Part shown: positions 49,557 through 57,944 of the stretch, piece by piece
Layout of the letters: each line of letters opens with the position of its first letter
Numbering within the stretch: the first letter of the stretch is position 1
From: JAAYXE01 sp964391195
Lineage (GTDB): Bacteria > Chloroflexota > Anaerolineae > Anaerolineales > UBA4823
Reading direction: 5' to 3'
DNA length: 64,000 nucleotides
NCBI GenBank assembly: GCA_964391195.1
Contig: CAYMLG010000013.1
Coordinates: forward strand, 1 to 64,000
Translations under genes and position numbers: made by a program
The notes under the pieces: model-generated
What the model was told of the DNA's origin: nothing
The model's input: only the letters and a program-made list of their open reading frames with translations
The model's database searches: none

Positions 49557-50672
49557 ATGGCCCGTTCATCCAGAGGAACGACCCCTCGCCGCAGTGACGA
49601 GATTCGCGCTCGCCGGGAATCGCGCTCCCGCAAGGTGTCATTGCCCAGGGATGGGAGCGCCAGGCGCACCTCCGGCGGCATGGCTCGTCGCCGCGCGGCC
49701 GTCCGGACGTTCAATCATGAAGGACCGCCGGTGCTGGTGCGCGGGGCGCTGCCCAGCCAGCCGGCAGGGACCCGCCAGAAATCCGGCCGGACACGGCGGC
49801 GGTACGATGTACCTCTGTCCTCTGTCCCCGGGGCGGAGGTGCGTTTGCCTGCTCTACCCCAGGTGCGCCTCGGTTGGCGGCTGGTTTCGTTTTTGCTGGT
49901 GGGCCTGTTGGGCTTTGCCCTTTATCAGATCTGGAATTCTCCTGACTTCAAGGTGGAGGCGCCCGAGGTACATGGGCTGAAGCGCCTTTCGAAGCAGGAA
50001 GTGACCGCGGTGCTGGATGTGAGCGGGGAACCTGTCTTCACCCTGGATTCGAACCGGCTGGAGCACGAACTGCTGGCGGCCTTCCCGGAGATCTCTGCGG
50101 CCGAAGTGCAAGTCAGCCTGCCGGCTTCAGTAGTGGTCACGGTGACCGAGCGCATGCCGGTGCTCACCTGGCAGGAGGAAGGGCAGGCGCTGCTGGTGGA
50201 TGCGGAGGGAATGGCATTCCCGGTGCGGGCGAACGGACCGGAAGTGCCACAGCCGGTGGTCCAGGCCCTCAGCCCGCCTCCGCTCCTATTGGCTGCCCCT
50301 GTTCAAGACCCACTCCAGGCGTCGGTGGCCGGAGTCAATCTGCCTGGGGTCTCCCTCCCGGGCGGGGCGAGCATAGGGACACAGGCGCCGGCTTTGGCCG
50401 CCCAACCCTTCCTCACCCCGGAGATGGTGAACGCCATCCTATCCCTGGCCGGCCGCGCGCCTCAGGGAACAACCGTGGTGTACGAAGAGATGCATGGTTT
50501 TGGCTGGCAAGATCCTCGCGGTTGGGTCGTGTATTTTGGCGACGATCGTGATGTGGATATGAAGTTAAACGTGTACCAGGCGTTGGTCGACCGTTTGCTG
50601 GCCGAGGAGATCGTTCCAGCTTTGATCAGCGTCGAGCACGTGCATAATCCTTATTACCGGCTGGGAAATTAG
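49557..50672 (+). CDS. ftsQ: Cell division protein FtsQ-like
   Basis: The 371-residue protein has a very basic cytosolic region of about 100 residues, a membrane helix at about 103-121, a POTRA domain (FKVEAPEVHGLKRLSKQEVTAVLDVSGEPVFTLD) and a FtsQ beta domain. A Pro/Ala/Leu-rich insert lies at about 240-285. The N-terminal part is longer than in E. coli. FtsQ links FtsL/FtsB to the divisome. Position between ddl and ftsA supports the call. Confidence 0.9.
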   Translation: MARSSRGTTPRRSDEIRARRESRSRKVSLPRDGSARRTSGGMARRRAAVRTFNHEGPPVLVRGALPSQPAGTRQKSGRTRRRYDVPLSSVPGAEVRLPALPQVRLGWRLVSFLLVGLLGFALYQIWNSPDFKVEAPEVHGLKRLSKQEVTAVLDVSGEPVFTLDSNRLEHELLAAFPEISAAEVQVSLPASVVVTVTERMPVLTWQEEGQALLVDAEGMAFPVRANGPEVPQPVVQALSPPPLLLAAPVQDPLQASVAGVNLPGVSLPGGASIGTQAPALAAQPFLTPEMVNAILSLAGRAPQGTTVVYEEMHGFGWQDPRGWVVYFGDDRDVDMKLNVYQALVDRLLAEEIVPALISVEHVHNPYYRLGN

Positions 50673-50712
50673 ACCTGGAAGCGAAAAACTGTAGAAGAAA
50701 CGGATAATCCGC

Positions 50713-51954
50713 ATGGACAATCCAATCGTTGTTGGCATCGATGTAGGCACAACCAAGGTTTGCACCCTGGTGGGGCGCGAGGAAGGGCCGGGACAGATCC
50801 GGATCCTGGGGGTTGGGATCGAGCCAGCTCAAGGAATGAAGAAAGGCGTGGTGGTGGATCTGGGGGCCGCATCTCAAGCTGTGGCTCGCTCGATCGATAA
50901 AGCCGAGCGAACTTCCGGCCTGGAGATCACCTCTGCGTTGGTGAGCCTGGCCGGCTCAAACGTATCCTCCGTCAACAGCCGGGGCGTGGTAGGAGTGGCC
51001 GGGCGGATCATCGACCAGGACGACGTCGCCCGGGCTGTTGACGCTGCTCGGGCGGTCGCGATCCCTCACAACCGCGAGGTGATCCACGTCATCCAGCGCG
51101 GTTTCAATGTGGACGGCCAGGAAGGCATCCGCATGCCGATCGGCATGCACGGCTACCGGCTGGAGGTGGAGACGCATATCATCACCGCCTCTGCCGCAAG
51201 CGTGGAAAACCTGCGCCAGTGCGTGGGCGCGGCCGGGGTGGAGGTCTCGCAGTTTGTGCTCAACCCCCTGGCATCGGCGGAAGTGGTGCTGAGTGAGACC
51301 GAGCGCCAGATGGGTGTAGTGGTGTGCGATGTGGGCGGCGGAACGACCGATATGGCCATCTATATCGATGGAGATGTGTGGCACACGGCGGTGCTGGCCG
51401 TGGGGGGCAACCATATTACTTCGGACATCGCCCATGGCTTACGGCTGCCCCTTTCGCAGGCCGAGGAGATCAAGATCCAACACGGGCACGCGGTGAAAGG
51501 CGAGGTCTCCCCGGCGGAGTTCTTCAATGTGCGACCTTTTGGAGAACAGGACCCGGTGGAGATCAGCCGCCAGGATCTGAGCATGATCATCGAAGCCCGG
51601 GTGGAGGAGATCTTCAGCCTGGTGGTGCAGGAGATCAAACGCTCGGGATACGACGGCCTGCTTCCGGCGGGAATGGTGCTGACGGGTGGCTCAAGCGCCC
51701 TGGGAGGCATCCGCCAGGTGGCCAGCCGGGTTCTTGGCGTTCCGGTGCGAGTTGCCCAACCGGAAAAACTGGTTGGGATGACCGATAAGTTATATTCGCC
51801 TGCGTACTCGACGAGTGTCGGTATGCTGCGGTGGGCGGTGCTGATGAGCGAATTCTTGCCTCAGGGGCGCTCATACCGGGCTCACGGGCCCGAAAGAGGA
51901 GGTGGCTTTGACTGGGATACCATTAAAAATGTCCTCCGCCGCTTACTGCCTTAA
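50713..51954 (+). CDS. ftsA: Cell division protein FtsA
   Basis: The 413-residue actin-like protein begins VVGIDVGTTKVCTLVG and shows the FtsA-specific SHS2 region, VVCDVGGGTTDMAIYIDGDVWHTAVLAVGGNHITSDIA, and GMVLTGGSSALGGI. The C-terminal segment FDWDTIKNVLRRLLP is an amphipathic helix for membrane binding. It anchors FtsZ. A 40-nt gap separates it from ftsQ. Confidence 0.96.
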   Translation: MDNPIVVGIDVGTTKVCTLVGREEGPGQIRILGVGIEPAQGMKKGVVVDLGAASQAVARSIDKAERTSGLEITSALVSLAGSNVSSVNSRGVVGVAGRIIDQDDVARAVDAARAVAIPHNREVIHVIQRGFNVDGQEGIRMPIGMHGYRLEVETHIITASAASVENLRQCVGAAGVEVSQFVLNPLASAEVVLSETERQMGVVVCDVGGGTTDMAIYIDGDVWHTAVLAVGGNHITSDIAHGLRLPLSQAEEIKIQHGHAVKGEVSPAEFFNVRPFGEQDPVEISRQDLSMIIEARVEEIFSLVVQEIKRSGYDGLLPAGMVLTGGSSALGGIRQVASRVLGVPVRVAQPEKLVGMTDKLYSPAYSTSVGMLRWAVLMSEFLPQGRSYRAHGPERGGGFDWDTIKNVLRRLLP

Positions 51955-51958
51955 TGTG

Positions 51959-52021
51959 ACGGCGCAGTTTTCAAACTGGTAAAGAACTGCTGCCGTTGAT
52001 CATCCCTCATTTCGTTGAGGG
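51959..52021 (+). promoter_or_regulatory. Hairpins between ftsA and ftsZ
   Basis: ACGGC-g-CAGTT (51959-51969) pairs with AACTG-ct-GCCGT (51985-51996), and CCCTCA-tttcgt-TGAGGG follows (52004-52021). The ftsZ Shine-Dalgarno TGAGGAGGAAGG comes later. The stems may tune or stabilise ftsZ mRNA, which must be made in excess over FtsA. Confidence 0.45.
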
Positions 52022-52077
52022 CGAAAGAGAAGATATGTGTGAAGAGAAGGTAATCAATCCTTTTTGAGGAGGAAGGA

Positions 52078-53202
52078 ATGTCGATGAACAACCAACCCAA
52101 TCAGCTCGAATCGTTTGCCCGCATCAAGGTAGTGGGCATTGGGGGAGGTGGCTGCAACGCTGTCGACCGGATGATCGACGAAGGACTGCAGGGAGTGGAA
52201 TTCGTGGCGGTCAACACCGACGCCCAGGCTCTCCTGCTCTCCAAAGCCGCGAACCGGGTGCGCGTGGGTGAGAAGCTAACCCGCGGCCTGGGTTCGGGCG
52301 GTGATCCGGAAATCGGCCGGAAGGCGACCGAAGAGTCGGCGGAGGAACTGTACGGAGTGCTGAAAGGCTCCGATATGGTCTTCATCACCGCCGGCATGGG
52401 CGGCGGCACCGGAACCGGTGGGGCCGCGGTCGTGGCTCAAATCGCCAAGGAAGTTGGCGCGTTGACCATTGGCGTCGTCACCCGGCCCTTTACCTTTGAG
52501 GGCTCGCGGCGGATCCAATCGGCCGAGGCCGGCATCTCCCGGCTGAAAGAACAGGCCGACACGCTGATCGTCATCCCCAATGACCGCCTGCTGCAGATTG
52601 TTGACAAGCGGGCCAATCTGCAAACCGCTTTCCGCATGGCGGATGACGTGCTGCGCCAGGGCGTGCAGGGCATCTCCGAGCTGATCACCGTGCCAGGGCT
52701 GATTAACCTGGACTTCGCGGACGTGCGCACGATTATGTCCGAGGGTGGGGCGGCTTTGATGGCGGTAGGCCAGGCAAAGGGCGAAGATGCGGCGCGCATC
52801 GCGGCCGAGCAGGCTATCTCCAGCCAGCTCCTGGATATCACCATCGATGGCGCGCGCGGTATTCTGTTCAATGTCACCGGTGGGCCCGATTTGACCCTGT
52901 TCGACGTCAATCAGGCGGCGGCGATCATCAAGGAAACCGCCCATCCCGACGTCAACCTGATCTTCGGCGCGGTGATCGACCCGAGCATGAACGACGATGT
53001 CCGCATCACGGTGATCGCCACCGGTTTCGAGCGCACCGGTTCAGTGGCTCCGCCGCGGCGAGTTGAGCCGCCCGTCCGCGAGGAGAGGGACCAACTAAAC
53101 CCTACGCCTAAGCCGGCACCGGCGCCGGCAAAGGAGTTCCAGCCTCGGGCGTTCAACACCGATGACCTGGACATTCCTGCATTCATCCGCAACCGGCGGT
53201 AG
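52078..53202 (+). CDS. ftsZ: Cell division protein FtsZ
   Basis: The 374-residue tubulin-like GTPase has IKVVGIGGGGCNAVDRMI, NTDAQALL, the tubulin signature GMGGGTGTGGAAVVAQIA (about 106-123), NDRLLQI and the synergy loop NLDFADVRTIM. A Pro-rich linker leads to the C-terminal peptide DDLDIPAFIRNRR that binds FtsA. A strong Shine-Dalgarno precedes ATG 52078. Confidence 0.98.
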   Translation: MSMNNQPNQLESFARIKVVGIGGGGCNAVDRMIDEGLQGVEFVAVNTDAQALLLSKAANRVRVGEKLTRGLGSGGDPEIGRKATEESAEELYGVLKGSDMVFITAGMGGGTGTGGAAVVAQIAKEVGALTIGVVTRPFTFEGSRRIQSAEAGISRLKEQADTLIVIPNDRLLQIVDKRANLQTAFRMADDVLRQGVQGISELITVPGLINLDFADVRTIMSEGGAALMAVGQAKGEDAARIAAEQAISSQLLDITIDGARGILFNVTGGPDLTLFDVNQAAAIIKETAHPDVNLIFGAVIDPSMNDDVRITVIATGFERTGSVAPPRRVEPPVREERDQLNPTPKPAPAPAKEFQPRAFNTDDLDIPAFIRNRR

Positions 53203-53640
53203 CTGGGAAGGGCTGGCCCGCTGATCAGGGATATGCCTTCGCCCCTGGTCGGTGGCCGGGCCTCGCTTCCAGGCGAGATGCTGCCCTAAACCAGCACCGA
53301 TGGTGCAGGCTGTTCTGACCGGACCTCCTCCCGGTCAGTTCAGCCTGCCCGCGCGTATCCACTCAACCCCGGTTTCGGGTGGTTGTTCCAACGGGGCCTG
53401 GCGGAGCTACGGCTCGCCAGAGCCGCGCTCGCCGGAGCCGGGGCTCGTGGAGCCGAGGCTCGTGGAGCCGAGGCTCACCGGAGCCCGGGCCCCGATGACC
53501 CGGGGCGCGATCAGTTCAAAATCTCTTTCGCATCTCAAAGCCCTATAAAATAGATCGGCAAAGTTTTATTCAGAATTAACGCCAAGGATCGATTTTTTTA
53601 AGGTAATTTAGTACTCCAGTACCTTTACGCATTCGACCCC
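53203..53640. other. Hairpin-rich spacer after ftsZ, no gene seen
   Basis: GC-rich and packed with stems: CCTCGC/GGCGAG, GCACC-gat-GGTGC, and a long one in which CAGGCTG-tt-CTGACCGG (53306-53322) pairs with CCGGTCAG-tt-CAGCCTG (53331-53347). The 15-bp repeats described next follow. After about 53520 it turns AT-rich. A 98-codon frame crosses it but shows only repeat-coded Pro-Glu-Arg strings, so I do not call it a gene. Confidence 0.6.
53411..53486. repeat. Five tandem ~15-bp palindromic repeats
   Basis: Units start at 53411, 53427, 53442, 53457 and 53472. Copies three and four are identical GGCTCGTGGAGCCGA; the others differ at few bases. Each unit is itself a small GGCTC...GAGCC palindrome, so the array can form many alternative hairpins. 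Confidence 0.8.
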
Positions 53641-53652
53641 TTGTGCTAGAAT
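53624..53652 (+). promoter_or_regulatory. Promoter of nrdR
   Basis: An extended -10 TGC-TAGAAT (53644-53652) with TTTACG (53624-53629) 17 bases before TAGAAT. The start point would be near 53659, just before the operator-like boxes. Confidence 0.6.
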
Positions 53653-53663
53653 GAGCGTAGAAA

Positions 53664-53711
53664 TACCTATATATGGTGGGTGGGGAGTGGGATACCGCCA
53701 TATATGGGGGT
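53664..53711 (+). promoter_or_regulatory. Two NrdR-box-like palindromes
   Basis: TACCTATATATGGTGG (53664-53679) and CGCCATATATGGGGGT (53696-53711) are near-palindromes with TATATA cores whose centres are 32 bases (three turns) apart. NrdR binds tandem 16-bp boxes with this spacing. They lie right after the nrdR promoter, so autorepression is likely. The outer bases deviate from the published consensus. Confidence 0.55.
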
Positions 53712-53740
53712 TACATCTGTTCTAAGAACAATCGAGCCAT

Positions 53741-53769
53741 ATTTGCCGGGGAATTTTTCCCCGGCAAAT
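53741..53769 (+). promoter_or_regulatory. Strong hairpin in the nrdR leader
   Basis: ATTTGCCGGGGAA (53741-53753) pairs perfectly with TTCCCCGGCAAAT (53757-53769) around TTT. It ends 16 bases before ATG 53786, close to the Shine-Dalgarno AAGGA. No U-run directly follows. It may protect the mRNA or modulate translation. Confidence 0.6.
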
Positions 53770-53785
53770 TTAGCCTAAGGAAACT

Positions 53786-54235
53786 ATGCGCTGTCCATAT
53801 TGCCGAAACGAACGTTCAAGAGTACTGGATACCTCCCACGATCCTCGCGGGGGCGTGCGCCGGCGCCGGGAGTGCGAGGAGTGTGGGCAGCGCTTTAGCA
53901 CCTACGAACGCCCGATTCTGGCCACCCCTCTGATCATTAAACAAGATGGCACCCGCGAAGAGTTCGACCGCGATAAGTTGATCCGAGGGATCCGCATATC
54001 CTGTGCCAAGCGCCCCGTATCGGCAGCCGATATCGAGCGGCTGGTGGGGGAAATCGAGGCGACCCTGCAGGCAATGGGCCGTGCCGAGGTTTCCTCGCGT
54101 GTGGTGGGGGATATGGTCATCGCCGGCCTCAAAGATTTAGATCAAATCGCTTATATCCGCTACGCGATCGTTTACCTGGGTTTAGATGACCTGGGTTCCA
54201 TCCGGCGTGAAATCGATCGTATCTTAGAGGGCTAA
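53786..54235 (+). CDS. nrdR: Transcriptional repressor NrdR
   Basis: The 149-residue protein has a zinc ribbon (C3, C6, C30, C33 in MRCPYC and CEECGQRF) and an ATP-cone domain (about 49-139: VIKQDGTREEFDRDKLIRGI-like start). NrdR senses ATP/dATP and represses ribonucleotide reductase genes. nrdJ lies one gene downstream, which fits. Paired boxes lie upstream of nrdR itself. Confidence 0.97.
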   Translation: MRCPYCRNERSRVLDTSHDPRGGVRRRRECEECGQRFSTYERPILATPLIIKQDGTREEFDRDKLIRGIRISCAKRPVSAADIERLVGEIEATLQAMGRAEVSSRVVGDMVIAGLKDLDQIAYIRYAIVYLGLDDLGSIRREIDRILEG

Positions 54236-54240
54236 TCCCT

Positions 54241-54280
54241 GTTCCCCCTGGATTCTCCCAGGGGGAACTGTCGTTGTTTT
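54241..54280 (+). terminator. Terminator after nrdR
   Basis: GTTCCCCCTGG (54241-54251) pairs perfectly with CCAGGGGGAAC (54258-54268), loop of six, then a T-rich tract with TTTT at 54277-54280. It begins 5 nt after the nrdR stop. Confidence 0.8.
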
Positions 54281-54334
54281 CAGGATAGACAGGTGTCAGT
54301 GATCCAAATTGATGGTGGGTGATGGGAGTTGGTT

Positions 54335-55168
54335 ATGAAATTTGGTTTTGTGTTTCCCGGGGGCTTACCCCAGACAGCCTTACAATACGCGCAGGAGGCC
54401 GAGCAGGCCGGTTGGGATGGGTTCTTTATGTGGGAGCCGGTGTGGGGCATTGATGCCTGGGTCTCGCTCGGGGCCATAGCAGCCGTTACCCGGCAGATCC
54501 GGTTGGGGACGATGCTCACTCCGCTTTCGCGCATGCGGCCCTGGAAATTGGCCAGTGAAACCGTCACCCTTGATCTACTCTCGGACGGGCGGGTGATCCT
54601 GGCCGTTGGGTTGGGCGCAGTCGATACCGGTTTTACGGAGTTCGGAGAGGTCACCGATCGCAAAACCCGGGCCGAACTGGTCGATGAAGGGTTGGATATC
54701 CTGACCGGCCTGTGGAAAGGGCAGCCGTTTTCTTACCATGGCAAGCACTACCAGGTGAGGAAGACGGATTTTATGCCTCCCCCGCCCCCGGTGCAGCAGC
54801 CGCGTATCCCGATTTGGGTGGTCGGTTTGTGGAAATCGGAGCGGTCTATGCGGCGAGTGCTGCGTTACGATGGGCTGCTGCCGTACATCCGCGGAGATGA
54901 CGGCCAGCCGCAAGAGAACACCCCGGAAGCGATCCGGGAGATGAAAGCGTATATCGATGCCCGCCGGGAGGAGCAAACCCCGTTCGATATCGTTGTCGAA
55001 GGGACGACCCCCGGAGAGCGGCCCGAGGAGGCCGCCAGGAAGGTCCGTCCACTGGCGGAGGCCGGGGCAACCTGGTGGATCGAAGCGATCTGGTCTGCCG
55101 TGGGTGCGGAGACGAAGGGCGCGGACCCCATCCTTGAGCGAATCCGCCAGGGGCCACCGCGCTTGTAG
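54335..55168 (+). CDS. LLM class flavin-dependent oxidoreductase
   Basis: ATG 54335 after GGGAG gives 277 residues of a luciferase-like TIM barrel: MKFGFVFPGGLPQTALQYAQEAEQAGWDGFFMWE, IRLGTMLTPLSRMRPWKLASETVTLDLLSDGRVILAVGLG and YHGKHYQVRKTDF. Such enzymes use FMN or F420; which one is not visible. It is enclosed by terminators on both sides, so it is likely monocistronic although it lies between nrdR and nrdJ. Confidence 0.88.
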   Translation: MKFGFVFPGGLPQTALQYAQEAEQAGWDGFFMWEPVWGIDAWVSLGAIAAVTRQIRLGTMLTPLSRMRPWKLASETVTLDLLSDGRVILAVGLGAVDTGFTEFGEVTDRKTRAELVDEGLDILTGLWKGQPFSYHGKHYQVRKTDFMPPPPPVQQPRIPIWVVGLWKSERSMRRVLRYDGLLPYIRGDDGQPQENTPEAIREMKAYIDARREEQTPFDIVVEGTTPGERPEEAARKVRPLAEAGATWWIEAIWSAVGAETKGADPILERIRQGPPRL

Positions 55169-55172
55169 GACT

Positions 55173-55218
55173 GCGCGGGGACCGGCGGGCTGTGCCGGTC
55201 CCCTGCGCCTCGCATTTT
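55173..55218 (+). terminator. Terminator after the LLM gene
   Basis: GGGGACCGGC (55177-55186) pairs with GCCGGTCCCC (55194-55203), with GCGC on both flanks, then TTTTT at 55214-55218. A second stem CGCCGGT/ACCGGCG (55220-55247) follows in the nrdJ leader. Confidence 0.8.
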
Positions 55219-55299
55219 TCGCCGGTGAACGGAACGATTACACCGGCGACTAGAAGGGAACTTATCTAAGTAGCGATATGGGTTGAGAGGAGATGGATC

Positions 55300-57927
55300 A
55301 TGCTTCACGAACTCGATAAACAAGGGACGAAGGCAGGTTTACTTCCCACCCCACCCCTCCCCCCCGACCTGGGAATGGTGGAACTGACTGAAAACGCTCG
55401 TAAAGTCCTGGTGCGCCGCTATGTGCGCCGGGGGCCAAACGGTGAACCGGCCGAAACGGTGGAAGAGATGTTCTGGCGGGTAGCGTATCACGTGGCGGCG
55501 GTTGAGGAGACCTGGGGACAGGATGTGATTCAGCGGGCACGGGAGTATTATGAACTGCTCACCAGCAAACGCTTCTTCCCGAACTCGCCCACTTTCACCG
55601 GGGCAGGCACCCCCCTGGGGCAGCTCGCAGCTTGCTTTGTGCTGCCTATCGCCGATGATATGGGTCGCAATCCCGCCGGGATTTTCCAAACGCTGCGCGA
55701 CGCAGCGCTCATCCAGCAGACCGGCGGCGGCAACGGCTTTTCCTTTTCTCGCCTGCGCCCTAAAGGCTCGCTGGTGAAATCCTCCTCCGGCCAGGCGACC
55801 GGCCCGGTCGGTTTCCTGCGGGTGTACGACAAGGCGTTTGGCGAGGTGGCTCAGGGTGGTTCGAGGCGCGGGGCAAATATGGCTGTCCTGCGGGTGGATC
55901 ACCCGGATATCGAGGAATTTATCACCTGCAAGACGGATGAGAACGCCATCACAAACTTCAATATTTCGGTGGGGATCACCGATGCATTTATGCGGGCGGT
56001 GAAGAACGATGACATGTGGGAACTGCGCTTCCCCGATGTGCATGCTCCTCAATACCGCGGTTTTGATGGGACCCTGGAACAGGCTGAAGCGGCAGGTGTG
56101 CCGATCAAGGTGTACAAGACGGTGCGAGCCAGGGATCTGTTCGATAAGATCGTCAAGCAGGCGCATCACAACGGCGAGCCGGGCGTCCTGTTCCTGGATG
56201 CTGCCAATCGCCAAAACCCCGTACCCCACCTGTACCAACTGGAAGCCACCAACCCTTGCGGGGAACAGTTCCTTGGCAGCTATGAGAACTGCTGCCTGGG
56301 ATCGATCAATCTGGCCCAGCACCTGGGTGAGAACGGGGAGGTGGATTGGGAAAAACTGCGCCGCAGCGTGGAGTTGGCCACGGTTTTCCTGGATGACGTG
56401 GTGGAAGCAAACGCCTATGTGCCGGCCGTGCCGCAGTTGAAGGACGCCGCGCATCGGGCCAGGCGGATTGGTCTGGGGATCATGGGCCTGGGTGATCTGA
56501 TGTATCACGCCGGGATCCGCTACGGGTCTGAAGAAGCGCAGGAGTTCGGCGCTCAGGTGATGGAATTCGTGCGCTATCACGCCATGCGCACGAGCATCGA
56601 GATGGCGAAGGAGCGCGGCGCTTTTCCTGCCATCCAGGGCAGCATCTATGACCCGCAAGATGTTAAATGGCAGCCGCCCCGGCCGCTGGCGCCCTACAAA
56701 CGAGATTTTGGGCGTCCAGAGGTAAACTGGAAAGCGATCATCAGAGATATCCGCAAGTATGGCATTCGCAACGCGGCTCAGACAACGGTGGCGCCTACCG
56801 GCACGATCGCCACCGTTGCCGGATGCGAAGGGTATGGATGCGAGCCGGTCTTCGCCCTGGCCTATATCCGCCACGTGAACGATAACGGCAAGGATTTACA
56901 GCTCACCTACACCAGCCCGGCCTTTGAGCGGGCGATGGAATCGGCCGGCCTGGATGAAGGTTCGCGCCGGGCGGTGGTGGAACAGGTGATGGAGAAAGGC
57001 ACCTGCCAGAACCTGGAGACAATTCCGGAGTCCATTCGCCACACCTTTGTGGTCAGCGCGGACATCAGCGCTGAAGAGCATGTGCGCATGCAGGCCGCAT
57101 TGCAGGCTTTCGTCGATAACAGCCTGAGCAAGACCGTCAATTTCCCCGAAGGCGCCACAGAAGCAGACGTGGCCACCGCCTACCAGCTCGCCTGGGATTT
57201 AGGCTGTAAGGGGCTCACGGTTTACGTAACCGGTTCACGGCAGAAGGTCGTGCTGGAGACGAAGGCGACCGCGAAGGGCAAGGAAGCGGTCTCACCTGCA
57301 GTTGAAAAGCCGGCCGAGCCCCAGACAACCGGCGAGCCCAAACAGATGACAATCTGGCACGAGAAGAAGAAGCCGCGGCCGCGCAGCCTGCACGGCTACA
57401 CCTTCAGCCTCGGCACCCCATTGGGGAAAGCCTTTGTGACGATCAACGAAAACGGTGGCAACCAGCCTTTCGAAGTTTTCATCAACACCTCAAAAGCCGG
57501 GTCGGAGACGGCCGCAGTATCGGAGGCGATTGGGCGGCTGATCTCCTACATCCTGCGTTTGGCTTCGCCGGTTGCCCCGCGCGACCGGCTGAAAGAGATT
57601 GCCCGCCAGCTTTCCGGGATCGGTGGCGGGCGCTCGCTGGGCTTTGGCCCCAACCGGGTGCGATCTCTGCCCGATGGGGTGGCCCAAATCCTGGGTGAAT
57701 ATCTGGAAGAATCGGACCCCGCCCGGAAGGGTGAACAGCCGGATGAAGACAACGTGAAGGTTACGGGGGGCAAGAACGGGTCGTCTCGGTCCGAGCCGTT
57801 GTCCGATGTCCCGCCGGAACAGCTTCCCCTGAAGATCGGGGATCTTTGCCCCGAGTGCGGGGAAGCGGCTGTCGTAAACGAAGAAGGCTGCCGCAAGTGC
57901 TACGCCTGTGGTTTCAGTGAGTGCTAA
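55300..57927 (+). CDS. nrdJ: Adenosylcobalamin-dependent ribonucleoside-diphosphate reductase (class II)
   Basis: The 875-residue enzyme has C112 in LAACFVLPI, the radical site N318-P-C320-G-E322 in NPCGEQF, LGIMGLGDLMYHAG and APTGTIATVAGCEGYGCEP. A TSCPD domain (about 685-800) and a zinc ribbon at the end (CPECG, CRKCYACGFSEC) complete the NrdJ layout. It makes dNTP precursors with B12, so needs no oxygen. GAGAGGAGATGG precedes ATG 55300. No cobalamin riboswitch is visible in its leader. Confidence 0.96.
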   Translation: MLHELDKQGTKAGLLPTPPLPPDLGMVELTENARKVLVRRYVRRGPNGEPAETVEEMFWRVAYHVAAVEETWGQDVIQRAREYYELLTSKRFFPNSPTFTGAGTPLGQLAACFVLPIADDMGRNPAGIFQTLRDAALIQQTGGGNGFSFSRLRPKGSLVKSSSGQATGPVGFLRVYDKAFGEVAQGGSRRGANMAVLRVDHPDIEEFITCKTDENAITNFNISVGITDAFMRAVKNDDMWELRFPDVHAPQYRGFDGTLEQAEAAGVPIKVYKTVRARDLFDKIVKQAHHNGEPGVLFLDAANRQNPVPHLYQLEATNPCGEQFLGSYENCCLGSINLAQHLGENGEVDWEKLRRSVELATVFLDDVVEANAYVPAVPQLKDAAHRARRIGLGIMGLGDLMYHAGIRYGSEEAQEFGAQVMEFVRYHAMRTSIEMAKERGAFPAIQGSIYDPQDVKWQPPRPLAPYKRDFGRPEVNWKAIIRDIRKYGIRNAAQTTVAPTGTIATVAGCEGYGCEPVFALAYIRHVNDNGKDLQLTYTSPAFERAMESAGLDEGSRRAVVEQVMEKGTCQNLETIPESIRHTFVVSADISAEEHVRMQAALQAFVDNSLSKTVNFPEGATEADVATAYQLAWDLGCKGLTVYVTGSRQKVVLETKATAKGKEAVSPAVEKPAEPQTTGEPKQMTIWHEKKKPRPRSLHGYTFSLGTPLGKAFVTINENGGNQPFEVFINTSKAGSETAAVSEAIGRLISYILRLASPVAPRDRLKEIARQLSGIGGGRSLGFGPNRVRSLPDGVAQILGEYLEESDPARKGEQPDEDNVKVTGGKNGSSRSEPLSDVPPEQLPLKIGDLCPECGEAAVVNEEGCRKCYACGFSEC

Positions 57928-57944
57928 GGGCTGTAGCCCAGGCT

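Noticed and set aside
53411..53486. CRISPR array
   Set aside because: Units are only 15 bp, adjacent without spacers and self-palindromic; no cas genes nearby.
53252..53548. 98-codon frame in the spacer after ftsZ
   Set aside because: It simply translates the hairpin repeats into Pro-Glu-Arg strings and has no good ribosome site.
55169..55299. Cobalamin riboswitch before the B12-dependent reductase
   Set aside because: The 131-nt region is mostly a terminator plus one small stem; too short and without the B12-box.
55339..56874. Minus-strand open frame of about 511 codons
   Set aside because: Antisense shadow of nrdJ, with no recognisable domain.
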